Shown: positions 8,486 through 17,237 of the stretch, in pieces
How positions within the stretch are numbered: the stretch's first letter is position 1
How the letters are laid out: the number at the start of each line of letters is the position of its first letter
DNA from: Candidatus Coatesiibacteriota bacterium
GTDB taxonomy: Bacteria; RBG-13-66-14; B26-G2; JAUVZD01
Assembly (NCBI GenBank): GCA_030602715.1
Contig: JAUVZD010000007.1
Location: forward strand, 85,146 to 149,145
DNA: 64,000 bases
Reading direction: 5' to 3'
Program-made: the position numbers and the translations under genes
The notes under the pieces: model-generated
Seen by the model: the letters and a program-made list of their open reading frames with translations, nothing else
What the model was told of the DNA's origin: nothing
Database searches by the model: none

Positions 8486-9229
8486 TCAAAAGACGATCGC
8501 CGGTCCAAAAGAGATCGCAAATTTATCAGGATGGTCAAATCCGGGAAACTTCATCAATTCCAACCTGCCCCCTATCCCAACACTCCTTGTGAACAGAAAG
8601 TTGGAGAAAACACCAAAGGCAAGCGTCCTCAAAGTGTTATGGTGTCCACCGCTGACGTCCCCCTCAAGATAAAGTCTATAACCGATGTATGGGTCCACAA
8701 AGGAACCCCTATTGTCAAGATTGACCATAATCCCGAACTTGGGGATGGGGGCAAACTCAACCACAACCATCCCATCGCCGAAATAGCTCTTGATGAACAT
8801 CCCCACGCCTAGATGAGGATTGACCTTCACCCCCCGCAACAGGAAGAACTGGAAGAAGCTGTCCAAGCAAAAGCTGTGTACCTTTTCCCTCTTGGAATAG
8901 TATGGGACGATGTGGATGGCATACGACTCACCGATATTGTTGAAGGTAAAGGGGAACATGGTGTCAAATTCGGTATGTTTATATAAAGTGCTACGAACCA
9001 GACCGATGCCCGGGGAAAATATGGTGACCGTCTTCTCCCGATAGTCCAACCGATTGTTCTCATCTATGGGCAGAGCGTAAAAATTAAAACCGCAGTCCGG
9101 ACACTCCCCCTTATGAACTTCAACTACCGCATGACAGCGGGGACAAGTCTTAACATCCCCGGCATAGACCGCAGAAACAGCCGCAACTACCAAAAACAGA
9201 ACTAAAACTATCCTCAACCACACCTTCAT
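8486..9229 (-). CDS. Exported zinc-ribbon protein with an outer-membrane-barrel-like C terminus
   Basis: 247 residues. The signal peptide spans about 1-23 (cleavage near AVYAG). Directly after it comes a rubredoxin-like zinc ribbon, CPRCHAVVEVHKGECPDCG. The rest is rich in alternating hydrophobic/aromatic strands (SYAIHIVPYYSK, FFQFFLLRGVKV, FVDPYIGYRLYLEG, FGVFSNFLFTRS) and ends FAISFGPAIVF. That is the terminal aromatic expected of an outer membrane beta-barrel. A zinc ribbon outside the cytoplasm joined to a barrel is unusual. A GAGGAAGAAGGAA stretch precedes the ATG. No recognised family; isolated on the minus strand. Confidence 0.7.
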   Translation of the reverse strand: MKVWLRIVLVLFLVVAAVSAVYAGDVKTCPRCHAVVEVHKGECPDCGFNFYALPIDENNRLDYREKTVTIFSPGIGLVRSTLYKHTEFDTMFPFTFNNIGESYAIHIVPYYSKREKVHSFCLDSFFQFFLLRGVKVNPHLGVGMFIKSYFGDGMVVVEFAPIPKFGIMVNLDNRGSFVDPYIGYRLYLEGDVSGGHHNTLRTLAFGVFSNFLFTRSVGIGGRLELMKFPGFDHPDKFAISFGPAIVF

Positions 9230-9371
9230 TTCCTTCTTCCTCTGTCAGCTTCAGCTTCTTTATGAATATCACAATAGCTGTTCACTAAAATTCTTTAATA
9301 AACTTACCAAAACAAATCTTAAAGTCAAGCGGTTAGTAAAATATTTCTTAAATAAAGGAGTAGCTTCCGCT

Positions 9372-9908
9372 TCATTTTCCAAAATTGTTGAGATATCCCA
9401 TAAGCTCTCCTTTTAGCATGTCACGATTTCCCAAAGTCACCCTTATCACCTGCACCCCTTCCATACTTTTCAGTCGGTCGCAGATTGGATGGTGCTTCTC
9501 CCGAATCACCCCCACCAGAAGTGGAAGTTTTGCCACCACTTGCAGACTTAGGTCGGCAAATTTTTGGGAATACATCTCCATAGCCCCAAACTCATCAACA
9601 AGTAAGGGGCATCCTTCGCCAAGTGCCCTTTGCATCTCCCCCACCATCAAGTTGTCTATATCGGTTACATTGATTCCATAACGGCCCAAGCGGGGCGAGC
9701 CTTTAATATTCACCTGGGCGAGAATTCCCCGGCGCCCGTCCAATGTAGAGATGGAAAACCCCACCCTCCTTCCCCCCTCCCTGATCTCACCAGTTGTGAA
9801 GCCCACCCCTCCAAGAGATAGCATCGGGGGTATCCCCGCTTTGACCAGAGTGGTCTTTCCCACGCCCGGTGAGCCGGTGAATAGAATGACCCTTGTTGAT
9901 GTATCAAT
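9372..9908 (-). CDS. THEP1-type nucleoside-triphosphatase, start codon unclear
   Basis: P-loop NTPase of the THEP1 (NTPase_1) family, which hydrolyses nucleoside triphosphates in vitro and has no settled cellular role. Visible motifs are Walker A GSPGVGKTT, the GFTTGEIREGGRRVGF strand typical of the family, and Walker B PLLVDEFGAMEM. The first usual start codon in frame is a GTG at 9863, but that would cut through the Walker A loop. The frame stays open upstream to a stop at 9965-9963 with no ATG, GTG or TTG in it. I therefore give an ATT codon at 9908 as a provisional start. Either a rare start codon is used, or the start is damaged. It follows recJ by about 60 bp, with a weak hairpin terminator between. 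Confidence 0.75.
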   Translation of the reverse strand: MDTSTRVILFTGSPGVGKTTLVKAGIPPMLSLGGVGFTTGEIREGGRRVGFSISTLDGRRGILAQVNIKGSPRLGRYGINVTDIDNLMVGEMQRALGEGCPLLVDEFGAMEMYSQKFADLSLQVVAKLPLLVGVIREKHHPICDRLKSMEGVQVIRVTLGNRDMLKGELMGYLNNFGK

Positions 9909-9917
9909 CGCGCCTAT

Positions 9918-9948
9918 AAAGAAAACCCCAAACCTATAAAGCTTTGGG
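9918..9948 (-). terminator. Possible weak terminator after recJ
   Basis: Arms CCCAAA and TTTGGG (9943-9948 and 9927-9932 read on the minus strand) are followed by GTTTTCTTT. It lies 20 bp past the recJ stop and inside the upstream open frame of the THEP1 gene. Confidence 0.4.
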
Positions 9949-9968
9949 AGATTGGTTTTTAATTAGCC

Positions 9969-12335
9969 CTATAATAATGATTTCAAGTATACGGACCTGC
10001 GGTTTCTCTCCGCCTGACAGATACGATAGTGCACTGAGTCGTCCAGTTCAACCTTATCAACCCTTCCGGAACGCATTGGTTTGAAAAACTTCCCCTCCCG
10101 ACTGATCAAGCCCAAATCCTGGAATATATACAGTGCATTCTGGGTTCCCAAAAGGCTCAGTCCCTCGCTCACCGCATCCAGATATTGTTTATAATTATCA
10201 AAATGGGGACCCATGGAATCCACTTCAAGAATAGCCCGATAGACATCAACCAGGTCTTTACGCTCCGGGAATAGGTGTTTGATAACTTCCATCTCCTTCC
10301 TGACTACATCCTCGCTGAAAGCCATATAGACGGGTAGCCTGCTGTAACTTACCGCCTCCCTAAGCATAGCCAGCTCTTGAGGTCCCATCGGTGGTGATAG
10401 GAAGATAATTCCCTTTATTTTTGAAATATCCTCCACATTCAGCTCCGATTCAAATTGCTTAAAATCTTCCACCTCCATCCAATTCAGAGCGTGCTGCTCT
10501 ATATTATCCTTCTTAATTATATAAACCTTATCTGAACCGGCTCTACCTTCTCCGTCGGTTCTATCTATAATCAACCAGACCGCTTCCTTCCCCCTTCCTT
10601 CACCTCTGTAGATTCGCTGGGCGTCCTTGGGTTCCATCTGGCGGATCTCAATGAGATCATCAACCATTGCTGGGATGATCTCTTTAACCCTGAATTCCAA
10701 GGAAGAGCGGCCGTTCCAGAAATTCATGTAGGGGCGTCCGGTCAAGCCCACGGGTTTCCCTGAAGAAAGCACGGGCAGAAAGTCTAAATGATTGAAAGCG
10801 ATGGCGGTGATGACTTTGAAACCATCAGTAATCTTAAAACGAACATGACGGTCGCGCAAAACCTCCGGTTGGCTCAGCACCCGTGCACTGCGAATGCAGA
10901 TGATGGGTTCAGGGTTGCCCATCCCGAAGGGTTCCATCATAGCCAACCCTTCAGCCAAGGATTCATCTATCTCAGAGATATCGCATTCTAGATCCGCCTT
11001 ACCGACCGTCAGCAGGTCTTCCCAGACCACATTCTCCCGGACATATTCATGCAGTCGCACTTCAAGCTCAGCAATACCACCCTGGTCAATGACAAATCCG
11101 GCGGCATCCTGATGCCCACCGAAGCGAATGAGCAAGTCCTCCGTAGAAATCAACGCCTCTACCACATCAAACCCCTCAATCGCCCTTGCCGAGCCCCTGG
11201 CCGGGCTGGTGTCAGTTGTAATGAGTATTGCCGGTCGTAAAAATTCCTCAGCCAGACGAGCAGCGACGATTCCGATTACCCCGGGATGCCAATCCTTGGA
11301 GGAGAGGAAGATGCATTCATCATCCACTCTTCCCTTCAGCATCTCCTTTGCTTGACGATAGACACTATCACATATCTCTCGCCGTTCCCGGTTGCGGGTC
11401 TCCAGCTTGGAAGCCAACCTAAGCGCTTCATTAGGCGTCTTGGACATCAACAACTGCAGGGAGAGAGTGGCATCGCCCAAACGCCCGGCTGCGTTTATCC
11501 GTGGAGCAAGCACAAAGGAAATGTGCCAACTGGTAATGGCACGAGGGGAGACCCGAGCGGTCTGGCAGAGGGCGGAAATCCCGGGACGCTCCTGCAAAGC
11601 CAACCGGGACAACCCCAGTTTTACCAGAGTGCGGTTCTCCCCCACCAGGGGAACTACATCAGCTACTGTGCCCAAAGCCACCAGGTCAAGGTAACTCTCG
11701 GGAGCGATGTCGGGGAAATTCCCCGCCAGCGCCTGAATCAACTTATAGACCACTCCCACACCAGCCAACCGATTAAAAGGATACTCAGAATCCTTCCGCT
11801 TGGGGTTGACCACAGCAAGAGCCTGGGGTATCTCTTCCCCCACCTTGTGGTGGTCGGTGATAATTACATCCAGCCCCAGTTGTCGGGCTCTTGCCGTCGC
11901 CTCAACCGCCTTGGTGCCGCAATCCACGGTAATCATCAGTGTCTGCTTCCGCTCTACAGCATAAGAGATGACCTCATCACCGAGGTCATAACCCTCAATC
12001 AAGCGATTGGGGATATAATAATCAACATTGGGGGAGAACAGACTGAGGACATCGTAGAGAATGGCTGTTGCGGTGATGCCGTCGGCGTCAAAATCGCCGT
12101 AAATTAGGATATGCTCCTCTTCATTGACCGCCCTCACGATTCGCTCAACCGCTGGCTTTATATCCGGCAGAAGGAAGGGGTCATGCAGATGGGAATACTG
12201 AGAATGAAGATAAGCGTCCGCCTCTTCTGGCCCAATTCCCCTCTGAACCAGAATTTGAGCCATGCGGGGCGGTATGCAATACTTACTTGACAGAATGAAC
12301 GCCTGGTAAGCGTCATCCAGTGAAAAGTTTTTCAT
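9969..12335 (-). CDS. recJ: Single-stranded-DNA-specific exonuclease RecJ
   Basis: 788 residues. The DHH phosphoesterase core is complete: IYGDFDADGITATAIL (about residue 78), MITVDCGTK, and VIITDHHKVGEEIP holding the DHH triad. It is followed by the DHHA1 region (GHQDAAGF near residue 408) and the OB-like domain (VRFKITDG). RecJ degrades single-stranded DNA 5' to 3' in recombination and mismatch/base excision repair. At 788 residues it is about 200 longer than the Escherichia coli enzyme. The extra C-terminal segment (about 570-788) has no recognised motif, though longer RecJ forms are known. AGGAAGAG precedes the ATG. A possible promoter TTTACA-17-TACATT lies in the 12336-12448 gap. Confidence 0.94.
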   Translation of the reverse strand: MKNFSLDDAYQAFILSSKYCIPPRMAQILVQRGIGPEEADAYLHSQYSHLHDPFLLPDIKPAVERIVRAVNEEEHILIYGDFDADGITATAILYDVLSLFSPNVDYYIPNRLIEGYDLGDEVISYAVERKQTLMITVDCGTKAVEATARARQLGLDVIITDHHKVGEEIPQALAVVNPKRKDSEYPFNRLAGVGVVYKLIQALAGNFPDIAPESYLDLVALGTVADVVPLVGENRTLVKLGLSRLALQERPGISALCQTARVSPRAITSWHISFVLAPRINAAGRLGDATLSLQLLMSKTPNEALRLASKLETRNRERREICDSVYRQAKEMLKGRVDDECIFLSSKDWHPGVIGIVAARLAEEFLRPAILITTDTSPARGSARAIEGFDVVEALISTEDLLIRFGGHQDAAGFVIDQGGIAELEVRLHEYVRENVVWEDLLTVGKADLECDISEIDESLAEGLAMMEPFGMGNPEPIICIRSARVLSQPEVLRDRHVRFKITDGFKVITAIAFNHLDFLPVLSSGKPVGLTGRPYMNFWNGRSSLEFRVKEIIPAMVDDLIEIRQMEPKDAQRIYRGEGRGKEAVWLIIDRTDGEGRAGSDKVYIIKKDNIEQHALNWMEVEDFKQFESELNVEDISKIKGIIFLSPPMGPQELAMLREAVSYSRLPVYMAFSEDVVRKEMEVIKHLFPERKDLVDVYRAILEVDSMGPHFDNYKQYLDAVSEGLSLLGTQNALYIFQDLGLISREGKFFKPMRSGRVDKVELDDSVHYRICQAERNRRSVYLKSLL

Positions 12336-12448
12336 CTCTTCCTGACAACTAACTACAGTTTAAGAACAAAATAAATCCGATAAATGTAACATCCCTTCCC
12401 AACTATGTAAAGAAAAATCTCCCCTTTTTTAATTGTTTTCCTATAAGA

Positions 12449-12480
12449 AAAAAAAAGACCCTCATCTATCCGAGGGTCTT
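12449..12480 (-). terminator. Terminator after secF
   Basis: Arms AAGACCCTC and GAGGGTCTT with an 8-nt loop are followed on the minus strand by at least eight T residues, 19 bp after the secF stop. It closes the long que-sec operon. Confidence 0.92.
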
Positions 12481-12498
12481 TGGAATCGCTTCCCGAGC

Positions 12499-13932
12499 TT
12501 ATCTTCTTTTCCTGCTACGCCCAATTTTCTTTCTGGAAACACCCTTTCCCCGCTTACTGCTCCAATTGTTCCACTCAATCAGCAACGGTGCGGTGACATA
12601 GATGGAGGAGTAGGTGCCCAGGAATATACCTGCAATCATCACCACCGCGAAATCCCTAAGAGCCTGCCCGCCGACGAACAGCAAAACCCCCAACACCAGA
12701 AGTGCAGAGACGCCGGTAAGAATGGTGCGGGATAGGTTCTCATTGATAGCACGGTTCAACGATTCTGCATAGGTCTCCTTGCGCCGCTGGGAAAGCCCTT
12801 CCCGGATGCGGTCATAATAAACTACGGTGTCGTTGATGGAATAACCAACCGCCGTCAGGAAGCCGGCGATGACCGTCATGCTTACCTCTATATTCAACAC
12901 CGAACACAATCCCAGGACGATATAGACATCGTGTAAAAGGGCGATGATAGCCATAACCCCACTGCGCAGGTCGAAGCGGAAGGCTATGTATATCAACATC
13001 AACACGAATGCAAGGAGAAGTCCGTAGAGGGCTTTCTGGGCTATCTCCCCGGAGACCCGAGGTCCGACTATCTCCGAGCCCCGAATTTCAAAGGGGCGGA
13101 TGAAGAAGCTGTCCCTTATCTTGGAAAGCTCCTCATCACTCAAGTCAGCAAAATCGGCGAGCTCATCAAAGCTGGGCACCAGGCTGATGACGGCAATGGG
13201 GTCATCCAGGTGGCGGTAGTGAAATATCGCCTCCGCTATCTCCAGCGCACGGGCTTCGTCCCCTAAAACCTCGGTGAAAGATATCTTCAAAGTCTCCAAC
13301 TGCTCCATGCGGTTCAGGTCAAATTTGTCGCGAGCGTAGCCCTCACTGGGAAATAGCTCCTCCAGTATCTCCTCAATATGGGCGGTCATATCCCGAACCA
13401 CCACCTCCTGCATTCGCTCCAGCAGACCGCTCTCGCTGATGGCGTTGATGTTTGCCTTATGAGTTACCTCACCGCCGGTCTCCTCTCCGCTGACCTTCTC
13501 TTCTCCCACCTCCGCTGTGGTAAATGTGTTCCGAATGCTCTGTTCACTCACCTGCTCCATCCCCTCCAAAGCCAATACTTCCTCAATGCTGTCAAAAGAC
13601 CCTTTCTCCTCTCGGGCTTGTATGACGATTGAGGTCAGTTCCCTCGCCAATTCCGCACCCTTCTGCTGAATGACCAACTCGTCCTCATTTAGACCCACGG
13701 TGTGCACCTCATCCACATCCAGGCGGGAACGGACCGTAGCCAGCTGGTCGGTGCTGATCCTTTCCAGGAACTTGACATTGACCCTCATACCACCGGCAAA
13801 GTCCACGGAGAGATTGGGACCACCTTTAATTAATAAAGATGCGGTGGTTATAGCCATAAGGGTGAGGGAGAAGACGAAAGCAACCCGTCCGAAGCGAACG
13901 AAATTGTAATTGGTGCCCACAAAAAATCTCAT
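12499..13932 (-). CDS. secF: Protein translocase subunit SecF with an enlarged periplasmic domain
   Basis: 477 residues; SecF is normally about 300-330. The hallmarks are present: first membrane helix (about 17-37), VDFAGG (43-48), FEIRGSEIVGPRVSGE (281-296), then five membrane helices including AVGYSINDTVVYYDRIRE. Between about residues 100 and 280 lies an additional region of roughly 150 residues not expected in SecF. It includes a helix-hairpin-helix-like stretch, GSFDSIEEVLALEGM (111-125), a charged linker, and a second helical block, LVPSFDELADFADLSDEEL. SecDF uses the proton-motive force to pull exported proteins across the inner membrane. It follows secD by 16 bp in the same operon. 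Confidence 0.93.
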   Translation of the reverse strand: MRFFVGTNYNFVRFGRVAFVFSLTLMAITTASLLIKGGPNLSVDFAGGMRVNVKFLERISTDQLATVRSRLDVDEVHTVGLNEDELVIQQKGAELARELTSIVIQAREEKGSFDSIEEVLALEGMEQVSEQSIRNTFTTAEVGEEKVSGEETGGEVTHKANINAISESGLLERMQEVVVRDMTAHIEEILEELFPSEGYARDKFDLNRMEQLETLKISFTEVLGDEARALEIAEAIFHYRHLDDPIAVISLVPSFDELADFADLSDEELSKIRDSFFIRPFEIRGSEIVGPRVSGEIAQKALYGLLLAFVLMLIYIAFRFDLRSGVMAIIALLHDVYIVLGLCSVLNIEVSMTVIAGFLTAVGYSINDTVVYYDRIREGLSQRRKETYAESLNRAINENLSRTILTGVSALLVLGVLLFVGGQALRDFAVVMIAGIFLGTYSSIYVTAPLLIEWNNWSSKRGKGVSRKKIGRSRKRR

Positions 13933-13948
13933 CTCCGGTTGCCTCCGC

Positions 13949-15481
13949 CTATATAGACAACCGCTTCAACTTGAAGCGATTGGTTATGCCGTCGTATATC
14001 ATCTTGGTGAACACAATGGCGGTGAACATAGAGGCGCTGATGCCGATTATAAGTATAACTGCAAACCCCTTGACCGCTCCCTTGCCGAAATAGAGCAGAG
14101 CTACACCTGCTATCATAGTGGTCAGGTTGGAGTCCAGAATGGTGACGAAAGCCCTTCTGTAGCCGGCGTCAATCGCCGCCCGCACCGTCTTGCCGATGTC
14201 CCGTTCCTCGCGTATGCGCTCAAAGATGAGCACATTGGCGTCCACAGCCATTGCGGTGGAGAGAATAAACCCGGCTATCCCTGGCAGGGTCAAAGCGGCA
14301 CCCAAAATAACCAGCACCGCAGCGGTGATCAACATATTAAATAGCAGAGCCAGGTCAGCCAGAAGACCGCTGGCGTTGTAATAAAGCACCATGAAGAGAA
14401 CCACCATAGATATACCTATGATGGCGGCTAGAATGCCGTTTCGGATGGAATCCCTTCCCAGAGAGGGACCCACCACCTGTTCCTGGATGATGTGCATGGG
14501 CGCAGGCAAAGCACCGATGCGCAGAACCAACGCCAGATCCGAGGCATCCTGCGGGCTAAATTTTCCGGTAATCTCCCCCCGGTCGGTGATGCGAGCTTGA
14601 ACCACCGGGGCTGACTTGACCACACCGTCCAACACGATGGCTAGCTCTCTGCCGATACTGTTACCGGTCAGCTTGCCGAAGGCTTTGCTCCCCTCAGATT
14701 TGAACTCAAAGATTACATTCGGTTTGTTGTATTCATCGTAGCTCGCCTGGGCATTGGAGAGCATATCGCCGGTCACATCCACCTGCTCCTCGCAGAGATA
14801 GACTATGCGCACCTGCCCGCGCGCCGCTTTGAATAAAGGGTCGTCTAAATCCTCAACAACATCGCCGGGATGGAAGACCACCCCGCTGGGGATAAGCCCC
14901 CACTCGTCTGCCTGGGAAAGCATCTTCTGCACATAGTTCCAGTCGTCACGATAAACGAAGAACTTGTCCCCGTAGCCGGTCAACATGTAGGAGAGGAACT
15001 GCGATTGTTTGGCTTCCTCCCCATAAAGCTCTCTGACCTTGGCGTCATACGCCTTGATGATGCCCGCAAAGATAGTCGGGTCTGCCAACAATTTGAACTC
15101 CAGCATAGCGGTTTGACCGATCACCGCCTTGGCTCGCTCCGGGTCTAAAATGCCCGCCAACTTGACCACTATCTTGTCCGAGCCCTCGGTCTGAATTGAG
15201 GGCTCCTTCACCCCCAGGGCATCAATTCGCTCCCGAATTATCTCCAAAGCCCGCCTCACAGCATCGTCGGCTTCGCCCCCGCTCATCCCGGTGGTGTCCA
15301 CCTCATAGACCAGATAGGACCCGCCTTTCAGGTCCAGACCCAGGTTTATGGGTTTATCCGGTAGCCACCTGGTCACCCAATCGGGGAGTATCTGATAGAG
15401 CCCGATGGTGGGAAGGACATAGGCAAAGGATATCAGAAAGACCAAAGTAACTATAGGAATCCTGAAGCGATTAGCCTTCAT
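13949..15481 (-). CDS. secD: Protein translocase subunit SecD
   Basis: 510 residues from the ATG at 15481, which has a GGAGG site 5 nt upstream. A longer open frame to 15568 lacks such a site and adds non-membrane sequence. Motifs: LGLDLKGGSYLVYEVD after the first helix, the ERIDALGVKEPSIQTEG P1 region, GKFSPQDASDLALVLRIGALPAPM, and the five-helix RND-like half ending ...FERIREERDIGKTVRAAIDAGYRRAFVTILDSNLTT. It pairs with SecF directly downstream. The operon order yajC ... secD-secF with tgt upstream is the classical one, here interrupted by extra genes. Confidence 0.95.
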   Translation of the reverse strand: MKANRFRIPIVTLVFLISFAYVLPTIGLYQILPDWVTRWLPDKPINLGLDLKGGSYLVYEVDTTGMSGGEADDAVRRALEIIRERIDALGVKEPSIQTEGSDKIVVKLAGILDPERAKAVIGQTAMLEFKLLADPTIFAGIIKAYDAKVRELYGEEAKQSQFLSYMLTGYGDKFFVYRDDWNYVQKMLSQADEWGLIPSGVVFHPGDVVEDLDDPLFKAARGQVRIVYLCEEQVDVTGDMLSNAQASYDEYNKPNVIFEFKSEGSKAFGKLTGNSIGRELAIVLDGVVKSAPVVQARITDRGEITGKFSPQDASDLALVLRIGALPAPMHIIQEQVVGPSLGRDSIRNGILAAIIGISMVVLFMVLYYNASGLLADLALLFNMLITAAVLVILGAALTLPGIAGFILSTAMAVDANVLIFERIREERDIGKTVRAAIDAGYRRAFVTILDSNLTTMIAGVALLYFGKGAVKGFAVILIIGISASMFTAIVFTKMIYDGITNRFKLKRLSI

Positions 15482-15582
15482 CCAGCCTCCAGTGTATGAC
15501 CTTACATTGTTGTGAATTTTCTTCAGACAATTATTTCCACCCCATACAGGGATGGGAATATTAAGCACATTGTAAAGCTAAA

Positions 15583-15612
15583 TTCCCCAAAAGACAAGGG
15601 GTTTTTGGGGAA
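15583..15612. repeat. Inverted repeat between the methyltransferase gene and secD
   Basis: Perfect 10-bp arms TTCCCCAAAA and TTTTGGGGAA with a 10-nt loop. There is no strong T-run on either strand, so this is an attenuator or mRNA-stabilising hairpin rather than a clear terminator. Confidence 0.55.
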
Positions 15613-15639
15613 CTTGTGGGGAGGTGGTGGTAATTTTCG

Positions 15640-15667
15640 GGATATTTTTCTACGGTGGAAAATATCC
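15640..15667. repeat. Inverted repeat just after the methyltransferase stop codon
   Basis: 9-bp arms GGATATTTT and AAAATATCC enclose a 10-nt loop, 8 bp beyond the stop codon at 15675. Together with the repeat at 15583-15612 it may reduce read-through into secD. Confidence 0.5.
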
Positions 15668-15674
15668 AATCCTC

Positions 15675-16454
15675 TCACGACCCAATCCGCTTCACTATAA
15701 CGGTTATGCGGGTGCTGTGTTTATCCGGTATCTGCGGTCGGTCAATATCAAAGCCGGCGCCGAAATACTCGGCTATCTCAAAGAACCCGCTTCTGCCCAC
15801 AAAACCACGAAAATCGGCTATGGTGTATGGACGGACTACGCTCTCCTCAACAAGCTCATATCTCCCATCGGAACTGTTGACCGTGCAGGTAATGACCATT
15901 CTCTCCCGGTGGTTCTTCAGGTCGGGGACACCGGCGGAGACCACGGTGCGCACCTTAATGCCCTCCCGCTCCATATCCCAGACCTCAATATCGCCGGGAT
16001 AGTTCTCCGGGTCGCCGACCAGGGAAAAATCCAGCACATAGATCCCGCCCGGCTTAAGAGCCCCAGCCACCGACCTAAAATGGCTCTTCACCTCCTCCTC
16101 GCTCAAAAGACAACGAAAGGTATCCACCATACAGAAGGCGCCGTCAAAGTTCTCCTGGCCCAGATCAAAGTCTGCCATATCCCCCTCCACTATCTCTATC
16201 CGACCCACATAATCACGGGTTCGCCTGCGGGCAAAGGCAACCATCTCCGCACTTCTATCCAGCCCCACGACGTTGAAACCCCTCTCCGCCAGTGGGGGAA
16301 GCAGACGACCACCGCCACAGCCCAGCTCCAACAAGCGCCCCTTCCCTCTGCCATAGCGCATAAAGGCTTCAGTCAGAGACTCCACCTCCATATCGGGTTC
16401 CCACCCGAAGGCGATGTCGTATATACGGGGGCTTTCGTAAAGTGAAGGGGACAT
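15675..16454 (-). CDS. Class I SAM-dependent methyltransferase
   Basis: 259 residues from the ATG at 16454. An in-frame TTG nine bases earlier is possible, but neither start has a good ribosome binding site. The SAM-binding core is RLLELGCGGGRLLPPLAERG (motif I, about 40-59), VVGLDRSAEM (motif II), EIVEGDMADFDL, and the post-motif GALKPGGIYVLDFSL. The C-terminal half is a beta domain typical of small-molecule methyltransferases. The substrate is unknown. It lies in the yajC-secD interval with an HD hydrolase and a glutamine amidotransferase, which hints at a small-molecule processing group carried within the operon (inference). Confidence 0.85.
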   Translation of the reverse strand: MSPSLYESPRIYDIAFGWEPDMEVESLTEAFMRYGRGKGRLLELGCGGGRLLPPLAERGFNVVGLDRSAEMVAFARRRTRDYVGRIEIVEGDMADFDLGQENFDGAFCMVDTFRCLLSEEEVKSHFRSVAGALKPGGIYVLDFSLVGDPENYPGDIEVWDMEREGIKVRTVVSAGVPDLKNHRERMVITCTVNSSDGRYELVEESVVRPYTIADFRGFVGRSGFFEIAEYFGAGFDIDRPQIPDKHSTRITVIVKRIGS

Positions 16455-16511
16455 AAGAAACAATAGTCAGGAGTTTTTTCACAATCTTCGGGCAGATGTC
16501 ACCCACAATCT

Positions 16512-17231
16512 CTACAATATCCCTGCAATCCTAAAAAAATTCTCAAGAATCAGTGAACTCAGCCTATAATACTCCGCCTCATGCTCATTGAACTCTGCGG
16601 ACATCTTCCGTGGCGAGAATCCCTTCTCCTCCAGCGCCCCACCATACATCCGAATCCAATCGTCCAGGGTCTCTCTGGTTATCTCCGGGTGAAACTGCAC
16701 CCCATAGACCCTCTCCCCAAAACGGAAGGCTTGATTTTGGGCGATGGCACTCTCCGCCAGATGGACGGCTCCCGGAGGGAGGTTAAATGTGTCATTATGC
16801 CAGTGGAAGGTGCTGAAGGGGTTAGGGAAGCTGGAAAAGAGGGGGTCAGCCACACCCATCCGATTCAAAGTTGCCTGATGACAGCCTATCTCTGCTCGGC
16901 TGTGGCGATATACCCGCCCCCCCAGAGCCAACGCCAAAAGTTGACAACCCAGGCAGACCCCCAGGACGGGTCTCTGGCGCTCGGCGAGTATGTTCAGGAG
17001 CTCCATCTCCTCAAGAAGGAAAGGGTGACGCTCCTTTGCCTGATAAATATGATACGGTCCCCCTAAAATGATGAAGGCGGAGTAGTCCTCTATCCGTTCG
17101 GGGGGGACCCGGTCGCTCCGAGAATAGTCTATCACCTGATGAGGAATATTCCAGCGGACAGAGAAATCCCCCAGTGAACCGGGGGTGTCATAATTAACAT
17201 TCTTGATGTAGAGCAGGGGCTTGTCAGTCAT
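16512..17231 (-). CDS. Class I glutamine amidotransferase-like protein
   Basis: 239 residues. A type 1 amidotransferase fold with the nucleophile in PVLGVCLGCQLLALALGG (about residues 93-110) and the His-Glu pair in VYGVQFHPEIT. The oxyanion glycines are in FIILGGPYHIY. It resembles the stand-alone GMP-synthase-like amidotransferases, some of which are gamma-glutamyl hydrolases, rather than a subunit of a known synthase. No synthase partner is adjacent. Its ATG lies 6 bp after the HD-domain gene stop, so the two are translationally close. Confidence 0.85.
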   Translation of the reverse strand: MTDKPLLYIKNVNYDTPGSLGDFSVRWNIPHQVIDYSRSDRVPPERIEDYSAFIILGGPYHIYQAKERHPFLLEEMELLNILAERQRPVLGVCLGCQLLALALGGRVYRHSRAEIGCHQATLNRMGVADPLFSSFPNPFSTFHWHNDTFNLPPGAVHLAESAIAQNQAFRFGERVYGVQFHPEITRETLDDWIRMYGGALEEKGFSPRKMSAEFNEHEAEYYRLSSLILENFFRIAGIL

Positions 17232-17237
17232 AGAAGA

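Noticed and set aside
11286-12107. 273-codon plus-strand frame opposite recJ
   Set aside because: Shadow frame; recJ has all catalytic motifs on the other strand.
15624-16445. 273-codon plus-strand frame opposite the methyltransferase
   Set aside because: Shadow of the gene carrying the SAM-binding motif.
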